From Micromonospora sp. HM5-17 (lineage in GTDB: Bacteria > Actinomycetota > Actinomycetes > Mycobacteriales > Micromonosporaceae), in the NCBI RefSeq assembly GCF_003762835.1, contig NZ_RJWA01000002.1, positions 62,001-126,000 of the forward strand: a stretch of DNA of 64,000 nt. Direction: 5' to 3'. The notes under the pieces are model-generated. The model saw nothing but the letters and a program-made list of their open reading frames with translations, was not told the DNA's origin and did not search any database. Position numbers and translations under genes: made by a program. Every line of letters starts with the position of its first letter. Position 1 is the stretch's first letter. Shown here piece by piece: positions 16,755-25,857 of this stretch.

Positions 16755-17939
16755 TCAGCCGGAACCGGTGCCGACCGACACGCCGGACCGCATCGCGGCA
16801 AGCCGGAACCACCAGCGGCGGAGGAACCAGCCGAGCTCCCGCAGCGCCCGGGTACGCCACCGGACCAGCAGGGTCAACATCGGCGTCGCGACCAGGACCG
16901 GACCCACGATCTCGACCACCTCCGGCGGGTTCGGGCCGAGATTCATCAGCAGCATGGCGAGGACCAGGGCCACCAACCGCAGCGGTGCCGCGACGAAGGT
17001 CGGGCGGCGCAGGTTCGTGCGGATCAGGGTGCGGATCGGGGCGGAGAGCCGCCGCATCCGCCACCACAGCAGCACCAGCACCCCGAGGGTCGCCGCGCCG
17101 GTCACGCCCAGGCCGACCGCCGCCGCCACCAGGCGGGTCGGGAGGCTCTGCGCGATCCCGACCACGACCGCGGCGAGCAGGAGCAGCAGACACCCGAGGT
17201 CGGTGAGCAGCCAGAGCACCTGACGGGCGCCGCGCGTCGCGGCCCGCAACGCGGCGGGGTCGGTCGGGGCGACTTGGAGCATCCCGCCCAGCGCCGGGTC
17301 CGCCCGGACCGCCCGGCCCCGCATGCTGTCGAGGGTGGCCAGGCCGTGCAGCGCCGTCGGGTTGTCCGGGGCGAGCCGGAGCGCCTCCCGGTACGCGGCC
17401 CGGGCCCGCCCGAACTCGGCCATCCGACGCTGCACGCTGGCCTCGGTGAGGTGCGCCCAGACGCTCTGCGGGTCAAGTTCACGGGCCCGGGTGGTGGCGG
17501 CGAGCGCGGCCAGCACGGCGCGGGTGCCGGTCTGCCGGAGGAGCGCCTCGGCGCGGACGATCTCGTTGCGGGCGTCGTCCGGGTCGAGCGTCCGGGCCTG
17601 TTCGGCGGCGGCGACCGCCTCCGGGATCCGCCCCAGTTCGCGCAGCGCCACGGAGCGCTTGCGGTGGACCTGGGGGTCCATCGGGGCGCGTCGCACCGCG
17701 AGGTCGACCATGGTGAGCATGTTCGACCAGCGGCCCTGCAACTGGTAACAGTGGGCGATCGCCAGCTGGACGAACGGGTCCTCAGGGTTGGTGCGCAGCG
17801 CCTCGGCGAGCAGCGGGTACGCCTCGGGGACCCGCCCGATCTCGGCGAGGTGGAGCGCCCGCTCGACGAGCTTGGTCCGTGCCGCGCGTTCCGGATCGTT
17901 GTCAATTCCGCCGGCCGTGCCGGCTGTCTCGACGGTCAT
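16755..17939 (-). CDS. TPR-repeat membrane protein
   Basis: A 394-residue protein. Residues 20-225 form about six tetratricopeptide-like helical pairs (for example AEIGRVPEAYPLLAEALRTN, ELGRIPEAVAAAEQARTLDP and FGRARAAYREALRLAPDNPT). From about 240 there are four hydrophobic segments (LWLLTDLGCLLLLLAAVVVG, VGLGVTGAATLGVLVLLWW, LRLVALVLAMLLMNLG, IVGPVLVATPMLTLLV), so the TPR part is probably cytoplasmic with a C-terminal membrane domain. It follows the AAA+ gene by 28 bases and the two probably act together. Exact role unknown. Confidence 0.8.
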   Translation of the reverse strand: MTVETAGTAGGIDNDPERAARTKLVERALHLAEIGRVPEAYPLLAEALRTNPEDPFVQLAIAHCYQLQGRWSNMLTMVDLAVRRAPMDPQVHRKRSVALRELGRIPEAVAAAEQARTLDPDDARNEIVRAEALLRQTGTRAVLAALAATTRARELDPQSVWAHLTEASVQRRMAEFGRARAAYREALRLAPDNPTALHGLATLDSMRGRAVRADPALGGMLQVAPTDPAALRAATRGARQVLWLLTDLGCLLLLLAAVVVGIAQSLPTRLVAAAVGLGVTGAATLGVLVLLWWRMRRLSAPIRTLIRTNLRRPTFVAAPLRLVALVLAMLLMNLGPNPPEVVEIVGPVLVATPMLTLLVRWRTRALRELGWFLRRWWFRLAAMRSGVSVGTGSG

Positions 17940-17967
17940 CGTGCGGTCGCGGCGGTGTCGTGGAACG

Positions 17968-19299
17968 TCATAGCATCTTCCGTCGCTTCAGGTACGCCAC
18001 CAGGTCGTCGTACGCGCCACCCTCGTTCGCGAACATCGCCACGTTCCGGGCGGTCGCGAACCACGGCTTGGTGGACGGACGGATGTCCTTCAACGCCCGG
18101 TCGAAGTCGCGCTGCTCGATCATGCGTACCTCGCCCCGGCGGATCGAGTCGGCCATCGCGTACTCGGCGGCGGACTCGCAGAGGTGGGCCAGGTCCGCGC
18201 CGGAGAAGTCCTCGGTGGCGTTCACGATGCGCCGGAGGTCGATGTTGGCGATCGGCCGGTCGCGGAGGTGGTACTCCAGGATCGCGGCGCGGGCCGGGGC
18301 GTCCGGGGGCAGGACCAGCAGCACCCGGTCGAGCCGGCCGGGGCGGCGCAGCGCCGGGTCGACGTCCCAGGGGGTGTTGGTGGCGGCGAGAACGAAGACA
18401 CCCTCGTTGTTGCCCTCCACGCCGTCCAGCTCGGCGAGGAGCTGGTTGCCGAGGGTTCGCATGTTGCTGGAGGTGACCTTGGAGCGCTTGTGCCCGAGCG
18501 CGTCCACCTCGTCGAGGAAGAGGACGCACGGGGCGCTCCGGCGTGCGGTCTGGAACAGCTCGTGCAGGTTGCGCTCGGAGTTACCGATCCACATGTCCAG
18601 CACGTCCACGATGGACAGGGAGATGAACTTCGCCCCCATCTCCCCGGCGATCGCCCGGGCCAGGAAGGTCTTGCCGCAGCCCGGCGGGCCGTACAGCATC
18701 AGGCCACCGCGCAGGCTCTTGCCGTACAGCTTGCGGAGCTCCGGGTTGCGCAGCGGGCCGAGGAAGGCCAGCTCCAGGCGCTCCTTGACGTCGGTCATCC
18801 CGCCGACGTCGGCGAGCCGGATCGTGGACACCTCCACGTCGAACATCCGGTCGTCGTCGCCGGTCACCGGCTCCGGCTCGTCACTGGCCGAGGCGAACCT
18901 CGGGGGCACCACGTCGGCCAGCTCCTGCTCGTAGGCGGCCAGCGGGTCGTCCTCCGGCCGTCCTCCGGCTGGTCGCGGTCCCGTCGGCGTACCCGTCGCC
19001 GGCGCGGCCGGCTCCGCCGGACCGGGCCCCGGGGACGCCGGCGTCGCGGGCTCCGGACCGGCCGTGGGGCCCGCCGCGGGCGCGGCCGGGGTGGGGCCCC
19101 CGCCGAGTGCCCGCTGCATGAGCCGCTGGGCCTCCCCATCCTGCGGGTTCCGGGCGAGCGCCTGGCCGATGTGCGCGATCGCCTCCCCCGACCGTCCCGC
19201 GTCGAGCAGCACCCCGGCCAGGTGCAGTCGCAGCGGTACGTCGTCTGGGTTCGCCTCGACGGCAGCGGTCAGACTGGTGATAACCGCATCGGTACTCAC
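17968..19299 (-). CDS. AAA+ ATPase with N-terminal TPR segment
   Basis: A 443-residue protein with three regions. TPR-like helices occupy residues 3-65 (LRLHLAGVLLDAGRSGEAI), and a Pro/Ala/Gly linker runs from 68-125. The AAA domain runs from about 165 to the end. Walker A is GPPGCGKT (204-211), Walker B is VLFLDEVDALG (259-269), sensor 1 is VLAATNTPWDVD, and the arginine-finger region is LRRPGRLDRVL, closest to the FtsH/Cdc48/VPS4 clade. No protease or transmembrane segment is present. The TPR membrane protein downstream is the likely partner, so a membrane-recruited remodelling ATPase is a reasonable inference. Confidence 0.87.
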   Translation of the reverse strand: MSTDAVITSLTAAVEANPDDVPLRLHLAGVLLDAGRSGEAIAHIGQALARNPQDGEAQRLMQRALGGGPTPAAPAAGPTAGPEPATPASPGPGPAEPAAPATGTPTGPRPAGGRPEDDPLAAYEQELADVVPPRFASASDEPEPVTGDDDRMFDVEVSTIRLADVGGMTDVKERLELAFLGPLRNPELRKLYGKSLRGGLMLYGPPGCGKTFLARAIAGEMGAKFISLSIVDVLDMWIGNSERNLHELFQTARRSAPCVLFLDEVDALGHKRSKVTSSNMRTLGNQLLAELDGVEGNNEGVFVLAATNTPWDVDPALRRPGRLDRVLLVLPPDAPARAAILEYHLRDRPIANIDLRRIVNATEDFSGADLAHLCESAAEYAMADSIRRGEVRMIEQRDFDRALKDIRPSTKPWFATARNVAMFANEGGAYDDLVAYLKRRKML

Positions 19300-19730
19300 A
19301 AGACGTGCAGCCTAGACGGCGACCGCCACACGGGCGACGCCCCGTCACCGCAGTCACCGCGCGCCACAGCCGTCACCGGTGGTGCTCGTCACGGATCGTG
19401 CCGGAGATACCACCCGGACAGAGGTTTTCCCGCCCCGAAACGGGGCGTGGACCCGGACGGTGGCCACGCAGAGTAGGGTCAGCCGGTGAGCGTACGGGGA
19501 GCGTAGGCGGAAGCCCGGCGGGTAAGCCCCGCCGTCGCGTCGCGAACGGCCGCGGCGCGGGCGCGGCCGGCTCCGGGCGGCGGTGGCGGATCCCGCCGTC
19601 GCCGCGCGCGGGCGGTCCCGCGAAGATGGCGAGACGCGGCCGTGCCGGTGCCCCCGCGGTACGGCGACCGGTGGCCCGACGAACGGCCCGCGACGGACGC
19701 GAGGAACGGCGACGCAAGGAAAGGTGACCG
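19300..19730. other. Intergenic region between divergent AAA+ gene and ddl
   Basis: This 431-base spacer must carry the promoters of both divergent genes. Open frames in it are Arg/Gly/Pro-rich and show no domain. AAGGAAAGGTG just before 19731 is the ddl ribosome-binding region. I see no clear -10/-35 pair and no RNA. Confidence 0.5.
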
Positions 19731-20828
19731 ATGACCACCCCAGGCAAGACCCGCGTGGCCGTCGTCTTCGGCGGTCGCAGCCCGGAGCACGCGATCTCCT
19801 GCGTCAGCGCGGGCAGCATCCTCGCCGCGCTCGACCCCGACGAGTACGACGTGGTCCCGGTCGGCATCACCCGGGCGGGCCAGTGGGTGCTGACCGACGG
19901 CGACCCGAGCGCGCTCGCCATCACGGAACGCCGTCTCCCCGAGATCACCGCCGCCGCCGGGACCGCGGTCGTGCTGCCCGCCGATCCCACCGGCAACGGG
20001 CTGATGGTGCTGGATCCGGCCGCGGGGCCGCAGGCACTCGCCGACGTGGACGTGGTCTTTCCGGTCCTGCACGGTGCCTACGGCGAGGACGGCACCATCC
20101 AGGGGCTGCTGGAGATGGCCGGGATCCCGTACGTCGGCGCCAACGTCTTCGCCTCGGCCGCCGCGATGGACAAGGAGTTCACCAAGAAGCTCGCCGCCGC
20201 CGAGGGCATCCCGGTCGGCCCGTACGTCGTGTTGCGCAGCGGGGCCAGTCTGACCGAGGAGGACAGGGAGCGGCTGGGGCTTCCCGTCTTCGTCAAGCCG
20301 TCCCGGGCCGGCTCGTCGGTGGGGATCACCAAGGTCTCCGACTGGGCCGACCTGGAGGCGGCGGTGGCCACGGCCCGGCAGGTCGACCCGAAGGTGTTGG
20401 TCGAGGCGGCGATCGTCGGCCGGGAGATCGAGTGCGGCGTGCTGGAGGCGGAGGCCGGCGGCGGCCCGGAGCCCTCGCTGCTGGCCGAGATCCGGGTAGC
20501 CGAGCACGACTTCTACGACTTCGAGGCCAAGTACCTCGACGACGGCTGCGAGTACGACATTCCGGCCGACCTGCCCGAACGGGTCACCCGGCAGATTCAG
20601 GAGTACGCCTGCCGGACCTTCACCGCGCTGGACTGCGCGGGGCTGGCCCGGGTCGACTTCTTCGTCACCCCGGAACTGGACGTCTACCTGAACGAGATCA
20701 ACACGATGCCCGGGTTCACCCCCACCTCGATGTTCCCCCAGATGTGGGCGGCGAGCGGGTTGGAGTACCCGAAGCTGGTGAGCCGTCTCATCCGGACCGC
20801 GCTGCGGCGGGGCACCGGTCTGCACTGA
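19731..20828 (+). CDS. ddl: D-alanine--D-alanine ligase
   Basis: A 365-residue ATP-grasp ligase making D-Ala-D-Ala for peptidoglycan. The N-terminal signature is [21 protein letters not shown], and [23 protein letters not shown] precedes the ATP-grasp. [17 protein letters not shown] is the ATP loop, and [31 protein letters not shown] carries the metal ligands. The length fits the actinobacterial DdlA group. ATG was chosen with AAAGG upstream. Confidence 0.96.
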   Translation: MTTPGKTRVAVVFGGRSPEHAISCVSAGSILAALDPDEYDVVPVGITRAGQWVLTDGDPSALAITERRLPEITAAAGTAVVLPADPTGNGLMVLDPAAGPQALADVDVVFPVLHGAYGEDGTIQGLLEMAGIPYVGANVFASAAAMDKEFTKKLAAAEGIPVGPYVVLRSGASLTEEDRERLGLPVFVKPSRAGSSVGITKVSDWADLEAAVATARQVDPKVLVEAAIVGREIECGVLEAEAGGGPEPSLLAEIRVAEHDFYDFEAKYLDDGCEYDIPADLPERVTRQIQEYACRTFTALDCAGLARVDFFVTPELDVYLNEINTMPGFTPTSMFPQMWAASGLEYPKLVSRLIRTALRRGTGLH

Positions 20829-20837
20829 CGGCGGCGA

Positions 20838-20863
20838 GGCCGGGCGGATCCGCCCACCCGGCC
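20838..20863 (+). terminator. Terminator after ddl
   Basis: GGCCGGG (20838-20844) pairs with CCCGGCC (20857-20863), overlapping a perfect 14-base palindrome at 20842-20855. It starts 10 bases after the stop and could also serve the convergent DUF3515 gene. Confidence 0.5.
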
Positions 20864-20951
20864 GGTACGCCGCGGACAGCCACCCCGGCTCCGACGTCCG
20901 CCCCCGGGCTGGGACATCCGCCCGGGCTCGCCGGCGGGACGCCGGGTGGGC

Positions 20952-21599
20952 TCAGGAGAGGCAGCCGGAGGGCGGGTTCTTCACCGACGGCACCGCGGCG
21001 ACGATGGACTCGGCGACCGGGGCCGCCCACTCCAGGGTCGGAGACTGCGCCGCCGGGATGCTGAGTCGGATCGCCGCCGCACGGTCCACCGTGGTCAGCA
21101 GCAGGCCGTCGGAACGCTGCTCGGGCAGCCAGCAGACCCCGTTCACCACCCAGAGTTCCGCCTCCGGGGCGAACGTCGGGGCCGGCACGCCGCAGGCGAG
21201 GGTGACCGCGGGGTCGCCGTACGCGGCGTTCTGCTCGGGACCGGCGGTGACGGGCCGCTGGGCCAGACCCCGGAGCGTGGCCGGAAGCTGGGAGAGGAGC
21301 GCGCGGCACAGGGTGGCCGGTCGCTCCGCGAGGACGGGTGCGGCCATCTCCACCGGCGCCGTCGACTGCGGCCGGGCCGCGGTGGTCGGCGAGGGCGTCG
21401 GCTTGTCCACGGCGGGGTCGGGAGCGAGGCTTGTGGCGGCGAGGATGCCGACGAGCAGGGTCAGCGGCAGCGCGATGACCGTGGCCCAGAGCGCCGCCTG
21501 GCGGGTGGTCCGGTCGCCACGCGGCGTGGACCCGGGCGGGTCCGTCCGGTTCTCGGCTGCCTCCGTGTCCGTCCGGTCCGCCCCGGTGACCCGCGTCAT
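20952..21599 (-). CDS. DUF3515 membrane-anchored protein
   Basis: A 215-residue protein. It has a charged N-terminus, one transmembrane segment at about 35-58 (LWATVIALPLTLLVGILAATS), and an extracytoplasmic domain holding four cysteines (CRALLSQL, TLACGVPAP, NGVCWLP, PPSGCLS), which fits two disulfides. The position between ddl and thiL matches mycobacterial Rv2980, a DUF3515 member. Function unknown. Its ATG lies directly after a duplicated copy of the upstream gene's stop region. Confidence 0.8.
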   Translation of the reverse strand: MTRVTGADRTDTEAAENRTDPPGSTPRGDRTTRQAALWATVIALPLTLLVGILAATSLAPDPAVDKPTPSPTTAARPQSTAPVEMAAPVLAERPATLCRALLSQLPATLRGLAQRPVTAGPEQNAAYGDPAVTLACGVPAPTFAPEAELWVVNGVCWLPEQRSDGLLLTTVDRAAAIRLSIPAAQSPTLEWAAPVAESIVAAVPSVKNPPSGCLS

Positions 21600-21642
21600 C
21601 TACAGCCTCACCACGGAAGTCATCTACAGCCTCACCACGGAA
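21595..21642 (-). repeat. Perfect 24-bp tandem duplication of a gene junction
   Basis: Two identical 24-base units (21595-21618 and 21619-21642) carry, on the minus strand, the last five codons and TAG stop of the Lrp-like gene plus ATGAC. One ATG (21599) is the DUF3515 start. The other (21623) opens a 7-residue frame (MTSVVRL) ending at the first unit's TAG. Because 24 is a multiple of three, all parts stay in one frame. Confidence 0.97.
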
Positions 21643-21857
21643 CAGGTCACGGTGCGGGTGATGCCGGACACCAGTTGCACCTTGCTGACTATCATCTTGC
21701 CCAACTCGTCCACGGTGTGTGCCTCGGTGAGGACCACCACGTCGTACGGTCCGGTGACCGCATCGACGCGGACGACCCCCGGAATATCCGAGATCCGTGC
21801 GGCCACGTCACGTGCCTTACCGACCTCAGTCTGGATGAGGATGTACGCCTGGACCAC
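21624..21857 (-). CDS. Stand-alone Lrp/AsnC ligand-binding (RAM) domain protein
   Basis: A 77-residue protein consisting only of the RAM fold: VQAYILIQTEVGKARDVAAR, then GVVRVDAVTGPYDVVVLTEA, and a third strand ending ITRTVTCSVVRL. It lacks the helix-turn-helix of full Lrp regulators. Such stand-alone proteins bind small molecules, often amino acids, and may form rings or modulate full-length Lrp proteins. It sits before DUF3515 on the same strand. Confidence 0.9.
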   Translation of the reverse strand: MVQAYILIQTEVGKARDVAARISDIPGVVRVDAVTGPYDVVVLTEAHTVDELGKMIVSKVQLVSGITRTVTCSVVRL

Positions 21858-21994
21858 GACCGGCCTCCCGTCCTCCGCTGAGCGGCTCGACCGTGAAAAT
21901 ACCGTACGGAGCAGGTCGGATCTCGATGGGTGGTCAAGGGAGACACGATGAGCAATCGAGTCGGCCGGCTCGACGGGTGCGGTGGGAGGTTGGG

Positions 21995-22933
21995 GTGAGC
22001 GTCACGCGGGCGGGCGAGTTCGGGTTGATCGCCCGGGTGACGGCACGGTTGGGGAGCGGACCGGCCGCCCTGCTCGGGCCGGGGGACGACGCCGCGGTCG
22101 TGCACGCCCCGGACGCCCGAGTGGTCGCGTCGACCGACGTGCTGGTCGACGGGCGGCACTTCCGGCGCGACTGGGCGAGCGCGGTCGACGTCGGCCATCG
22201 GGCGGCGGCGGCCAACCTGGCCGACATCGCCGCCATGGGTGCGGTGCCGACGGCGCTGCTGGTCGCGCTCTGCATGCCCCCGGACCTCGACGTGCAGTGG
22301 GCCGAAGGGCTCGCCGACGGTCTGGGCGCGGAGGCGGCCAAGGTGGGGGCGAGCGTGGTCGGCGGCGACATGTCGGCGAGTCCCACCCTCACCATCGCGG
22401 TCACCGCCCTCGGCGACCTGGACGGTCGCGACCCGGTGGTCCGGAGCGGGGCCCGGGCCGGGGACGTCGTCGCGCTCGCCGGGCGGCTCGGCTACGCCGC
22501 GGCCGGCCACACCATCCTGTCCCGCGGGTTCCGCAGCCCGAAGGTGCTGGTCGAGGCGTACCGGCGTCCCGAGGTGCCGTACGGGGCGGGGCCGCAGGCG
22601 GCCCGACTCGGTGCCACGGCCATGATCGACATCTCGGACGGGCTGATCGCCGACCTCGGCCACATCGCGGCGGCGAGCCGGGTCAGGATCGACCTGCTCG
22701 GCTCGGCGTTCGAGATCCCGACCCAGATGCGGGACGCGGCGCACGCGCTCGGGGTCGATCCGTACGCCTGGGTCTTCGGAGGCGGCGACGACCACGCCAT
22801 CGCCGCCACCTTCCCCGAGGACCAGCCGCTCCCCGCCGGCTGGCGCCGGATCGGCCACGTGGTGCACGGGTCCGGGGTGACCGTGGACGGGCGGCCGTAC
22901 CCGGGGCCGGCCGGCTGGGACCACTTCCGCTGA
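21995..22933 (+). CDS. thiL: Thiamine-monophosphate kinase
   Basis: A 312-residue AIRS-superfamily kinase that converts thiamine phosphate to the diphosphate cofactor. Motifs are GPGDDAAVVHAP, STDVLVDGRHFRRDW, NLADIAAMGA, GGDMSASPTLTIAVTALGDL and DISDGLIADLGHIA, and it ends with GGGDDHAIAATFP. GTG at 21995 was chosen because GGGAGGT lies 4 bases upstream and the motif-bearing N-terminus begins there; the longer upstream frame is unsupported. Confidence 0.94.
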   Translation: MSVTRAGEFGLIARVTARLGSGPAALLGPGDDAAVVHAPDARVVASTDVLVDGRHFRRDWASAVDVGHRAAAANLADIAAMGAVPTALLVALCMPPDLDVQWAEGLADGLGAEAAKVGASVVGGDMSASPTLTIAVTALGDLDGRDPVVRSGARAGDVVALAGRLGYAAAGHTILSRGFRSPKVLVEAYRRPEVPYGAGPQAARLGATAMIDISDGLIADLGHIAAASRVRIDLLGSAFEIPTQMRDAAHALGVDPYAWVFGGGDDHAIAATFPEDQPLPAGWRRIGHVVHGSGVTVDGRPYPGPAGWDHFR

Positions 22934-23011
22934 GCCGCCCGCCGGGGCCTTCGTCACACGCCGGAAACCGGAGCTGTGGTAAGGCGCGGGATCGGTCCTA
23001 CCCTTTACCGC

Positions 23012-23479
23012 GTGAGTGGGCTGGAGATCCGGGACGAGCGGTACGACTCCGCGGTGGCGCAGCGACTGATCAGCGCCGCGCTGGCCGACCTGGCGGCGCG
23101 GTACGGCGGCAGCGGCGACGAGACCCCGGTCGCGGCCGACGAGTTCGTACCACCGGCCGGGACCTTCCTGGTGGCGTACCTGGACGGCGAGCCGGTCGGC
23201 TGCGCCGGCTGGCGCTCGCACGGCGACACCGGCGAGGTCGCCGAACTGAAGCGGTTGTACGTCTCCCCGGCGGTCCGCGGCCGGGGGATCGCCCGGGCGG
23301 TGTTGGCCGCGGTGGAGGAGTCCGCCCGCCGACACGGTCGGCGACGGCTGATCCTGGAGTGCGGCGACCGACAGCCCGAGGCGATCGCGCTCTACCAGAG
23401 CAGCGGCTTCGAACGGATCCCCGACTTCGGCTACTACCGTGGCTCGCCGAGCGTGCTCTCCTTCGGCCGCTGGCTGTGA
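23012..23479 (+). CDS. GNAT-family N-acetyltransferase
   Basis: A 155-residue acetyltransferase. The acetyl-CoA-binding motif A is LKRLYVSPAVRGRGIARAVL (Q/RxxGxG/A form RGRGIA), followed by ILECGDRQPEAIALYQSSGF. The GTG at 23012 fits the fold start; another in-frame GTG lies at 22976. It is 78 bases after thiL on the same strand. The substrate is unknown. Confidence 0.88.
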   Translation: MSGLEIRDERYDSAVAQRLISAALADLAARYGGSGDETPVAADEFVPPAGTFLVAYLDGEPVGCAGWRSHGDTGEVAELKRLYVSPAVRGRGIARAVLAAVEESARRHGRRRLILECGDRQPEAIALYQSSGFERIPDFGYYRGSPSVLSFGRWL

Positions 23480-23643
23480 CCTCGGCCCGGTCGTGCGGGT
23501 GACTCCGGCCGCGTCGCGCCAGTGACTTCGGGCCGGCGATGCCCGGTGACCGCCGTCCGTGGCCCCGACCCTCAGGGACCGGACGCCGAGGGCGGAGAGG
23601 CGGACGGCCGTCGGCATACGGACCGCCATACGGGCCGAGATAT

Positions 23644-23679
23644 GGACAGCCGCCGGGGCCGGTGCCCCGACGGCTGTCC
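23644..23679 (-). terminator. Terminator after rpmB
   Basis: GGACAGCCG (23644-23652) pairs perfectly with CGGCTGTCC (23671-23679), with inner GGGG/CCCC pairing possible. It lies 16 bases beyond the rpmB stop. Confidence 0.7.
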
Positions 23680-23695
23680 GCGCGTCACGGCGTGG

Positions 23696-23887
23696 TCAGG
23701 CGCGGGCGACCTTGCCGGCCTTGATGCACGAGGTGCAGACCTGGAGCTTGCGGGTCGTGCCACCGCCCGCGGGCGTACGCACCGACTGGATGTTGGGGTT
23801 CCAGCGGCGGTTCGTCCGCCGGTGCGAGTGGGACACGTTGTGGCCGAAGCCAGGCCCCTTGCCACAGATGTCGCACACGCTAGCCAC
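23696..23887 (-). CDS. rpmB: 50S ribosomal protein L28
   Basis: A 63-residue ribosomal protein starting with GTG after AGGAG. It opens with [19 protein letters not shown] and continues to [11 protein letters not shown]. Two CxxC pairs (C5/C8 and C51/C54) make it the zinc-containing C+ form. Many actinobacteria also carry a zinc-free paralogue elsewhere that is used under zinc limitation. It is divergent from the DhaL/FakA-like gene. Confidence 0.97.
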   Translation of the reverse strand: MASVCDICGKGPGFGHNVSHSHRRTNRRWNPNIQSVRTPAGGGTTRKLQVCTSCIKAGKVARA

Positions 23888-24068
23888 GGGATACTCCTGG
23901 GAATTGATCGTCCGTCAGGTTGCCGGCAGGGCACTGGCCAGGCAACCTGCTCAGGTTACCCGATGCCCGGTTCACCCGGCCAACCGGGGTTCCGCCGGTC
24001 GGCGGGACCGCGGCCGATCGTACGCCAGACCGGGCGTCGCGTCGGTGGTCGCCAGTAGGCTTCTCGCC

Positions 24069-25814
24069 GTGCCGCAGACCCTCGACGCCGTCGCCCTGCG
24101 CCGGTGGTGCGCGGGTGGGCTGAGGGCGCTCCGCCGACACCAGGCCGAGATCAACCGGCTCAACGTCTACCCGGTGCCGGACGGGGACACCGGCACCAAC
24201 CTGCTGCTCACACTGACCGCGGCCCAGGAGGCGCTGGGGTCGGCGCCGGATCCGGGCGGCGGCCCGGACCCCATCGACGAGGCCGGTGCGGCCCGGGAGG
24301 CCGGGGACGACGAGGTGGAGAGCGGACGTTCCGGGCACGCCGGGGTCCTGCGCCGACTGGCCCGGGGCGCGCTGCTCGGCGCCCGGGGCAACTCCGGTGT
24401 GATCCTCGCGCAGGTCCTGCGCGGGCTCGCCGACGCCCTCGCCGACGTGCCGGTGGTCCGGGGGCGGGCCCTCGCCGCCGGGCTGCGGGCCGCGAGCACG
24501 GCCGCGTACGCGGCGGTGGCCGCGCCGGTCGAGGGGACCCTGCTCACCGTCGTCGCGGCGGCCGCGACCGGCGCGGAGCGGGCCGACAGTGACGACCTTC
24601 CCACGGTGGCCCGGGCCGCCGCGACCGCCGCCGACCAGGCGCTGGCCCGTACGCCGGAGCAGTTGCCGGAGCTGGCCTCCGCCGGGGTCGTCGACGCCGG
24701 CGGACGCGGATTCTGCCTCCTGCTCCACGCCCTGGTCGAGGCCCTTACCGGCGTGCCCCCGGCCGTCCGGTTCGCGGTGCTCCCGGGCCCGCCCGCCACC
24801 GCCGTCCGGGAGACCGGCTCGCCCGAGTACGCGTACGAGGTGCAGTACCTCCTCGACGCCACGCCCGACGCGGTGGGCCGGCTCCGGACGGATCTGGCCC
24901 GACTCGGGGACTCGCTCGTGATGGTCGGCGACGGCGCTTCCGGCGAGGTCGGCACCTGGCACGTGCACGTGCACGTCAACGACGTGGGGGCGGCGATCGA
25001 GGCCGGTGTGGTGGCCGGCCGGCCGTACCAGATCTCGGTGACCCGGTTCGCGGACGGGCCGGGCCCCGGGGCCCCGACGGTGGCCGCCGATGCGTCGGGA
25101 TCACCCCGGCCACCGGCGGCGACGGAGGCGGCCGGGCGGCCGGCGCCGGGAGCGGCGGCCGGCGCCGCGGAACGGGCGGCGGTGGTGGTGGCCGACGGCT
25201 CCGGCCTGGCCGAGATCTTCGCCGCCGAGGGCGCCACCGCGGTGGCGCCGCACCCGTCCGCCGGCGGCCTGCTGGCCGCGATCCGGTCGACCGGTGCTCG
25301 GGAGGTGGTGGTGCTGCCCACCGACCGGGACTCCCAGGCGGCCCGGGCCGCGGCGGAGGAGGCCGAGACCCTCGGGGTACGGGTCAGCGTGGTCCCCACC
25401 CGCTCCCCGGTGCAGGCGCTGGCCGCGTTGGCGGTCCGTGACCCGTCCCGGCGCTTCGCCGACGACGTGATCGCGATGGCGGAGGCGGCCGGCGCCTGCC
25501 GGTACGCCGAGGTCTGCCCCGCCGACCGGGAGGCGCTGACCGTGGCCGGCCGCTGCCAGCCGGGCGACGTCCTGGGTCTGGTGGACGGCGAGGTGCACCT
25601 CATCGGCCGTGACCTGGAGACGACCTGTCGGGAGCTGCTCGACCGAATGCTCGGCGGCGGTGGGGAACTGGTGACCCTGCTGCTCGGCGCCGACGCCCCG
25701 CCCGGGCTGGGCGAGGCGCTCCGGGCCCACCTGGCCCGGCGGTGGCCGTTCGTCGAGGTGCACCACTACGTGGGCGGTCAGCCGTTCTATCCCTTGCTGG
25801 TGGGCGTCGAGTGA
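24069..25814 (+). CDS. DhaL-domain kinase-like protein (FakA/YloV family)
   Basis: A 581-residue protein. The N-terminal DhaL domain (about 1-210) has the nucleotide/Mg signature NVYPVPDGDTGTN at residues 32-44 and LLGARGNSGVILAQVLRG. It is followed by a middle domain and a C-terminal domain with ATDR-like VVLPTDRDSQAA and FVEVHHYVGGQPFYPLLVGVE, as in YloV/FakA. In Firmicutes FakA phosphorylates fatty acids bound by FakB (DegV); no FakB is seen here. An Ala/Gly/Pro-rich insert lies at about residues 325-370. The GTG at 24069 matches the family start. recG follows after 43 bases, as in many bacteria. Confidence 0.85.
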   Translation: MPQTLDAVALRRWCAGGLRALRRHQAEINRLNVYPVPDGDTGTNLLLTLTAAQEALGSAPDPGGGPDPIDEAGAAREAGDDEVESGRSGHAGVLRRLARGALLGARGNSGVILAQVLRGLADALADVPVVRGRALAAGLRAASTAAYAAVAAPVEGTLLTVVAAAATGAERADSDDLPTVARAAATAADQALARTPEQLPELASAGVVDAGGRGFCLLLHALVEALTGVPPAVRFAVLPGPPATAVRETGSPEYAYEVQYLLDATPDAVGRLRTDLARLGDSLVMVGDGASGEVGTWHVHVHVNDVGAAIEAGVVAGRPYQISVTRFADGPGPGAPTVAADASGSPRPPAATEAAGRPAPGAAAGAAERAAVVVADGSGLAEIFAAEGATAVAPHPSAGGLLAAIRSTGAREVVVLPTDRDSQAARAAAEEAETLGVRVSVVPTRSPVQALAALAVRDPSRRFADDVIAMAEAAGACRYAEVCPADREALTVAGRCQPGDVLGLVDGEVHLIGRDLETTCRELLDRMLGGGGELVTLLLGADAPPGLGEALRAHLARRWPFVEVHHYVGGQPFYPLLVGVE

Positions 25815-25857
25815 CGGCGGCGTCGGTGACAGTCGAGACGGTGCACGGAGGACGGCG

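Noticed and set aside
19305-19727. 140-codon frame between the AAA+ gene and ddl
   Set aside because: It is Arg/Gly-rich, without motif, and ends just before ddl with no start signal.
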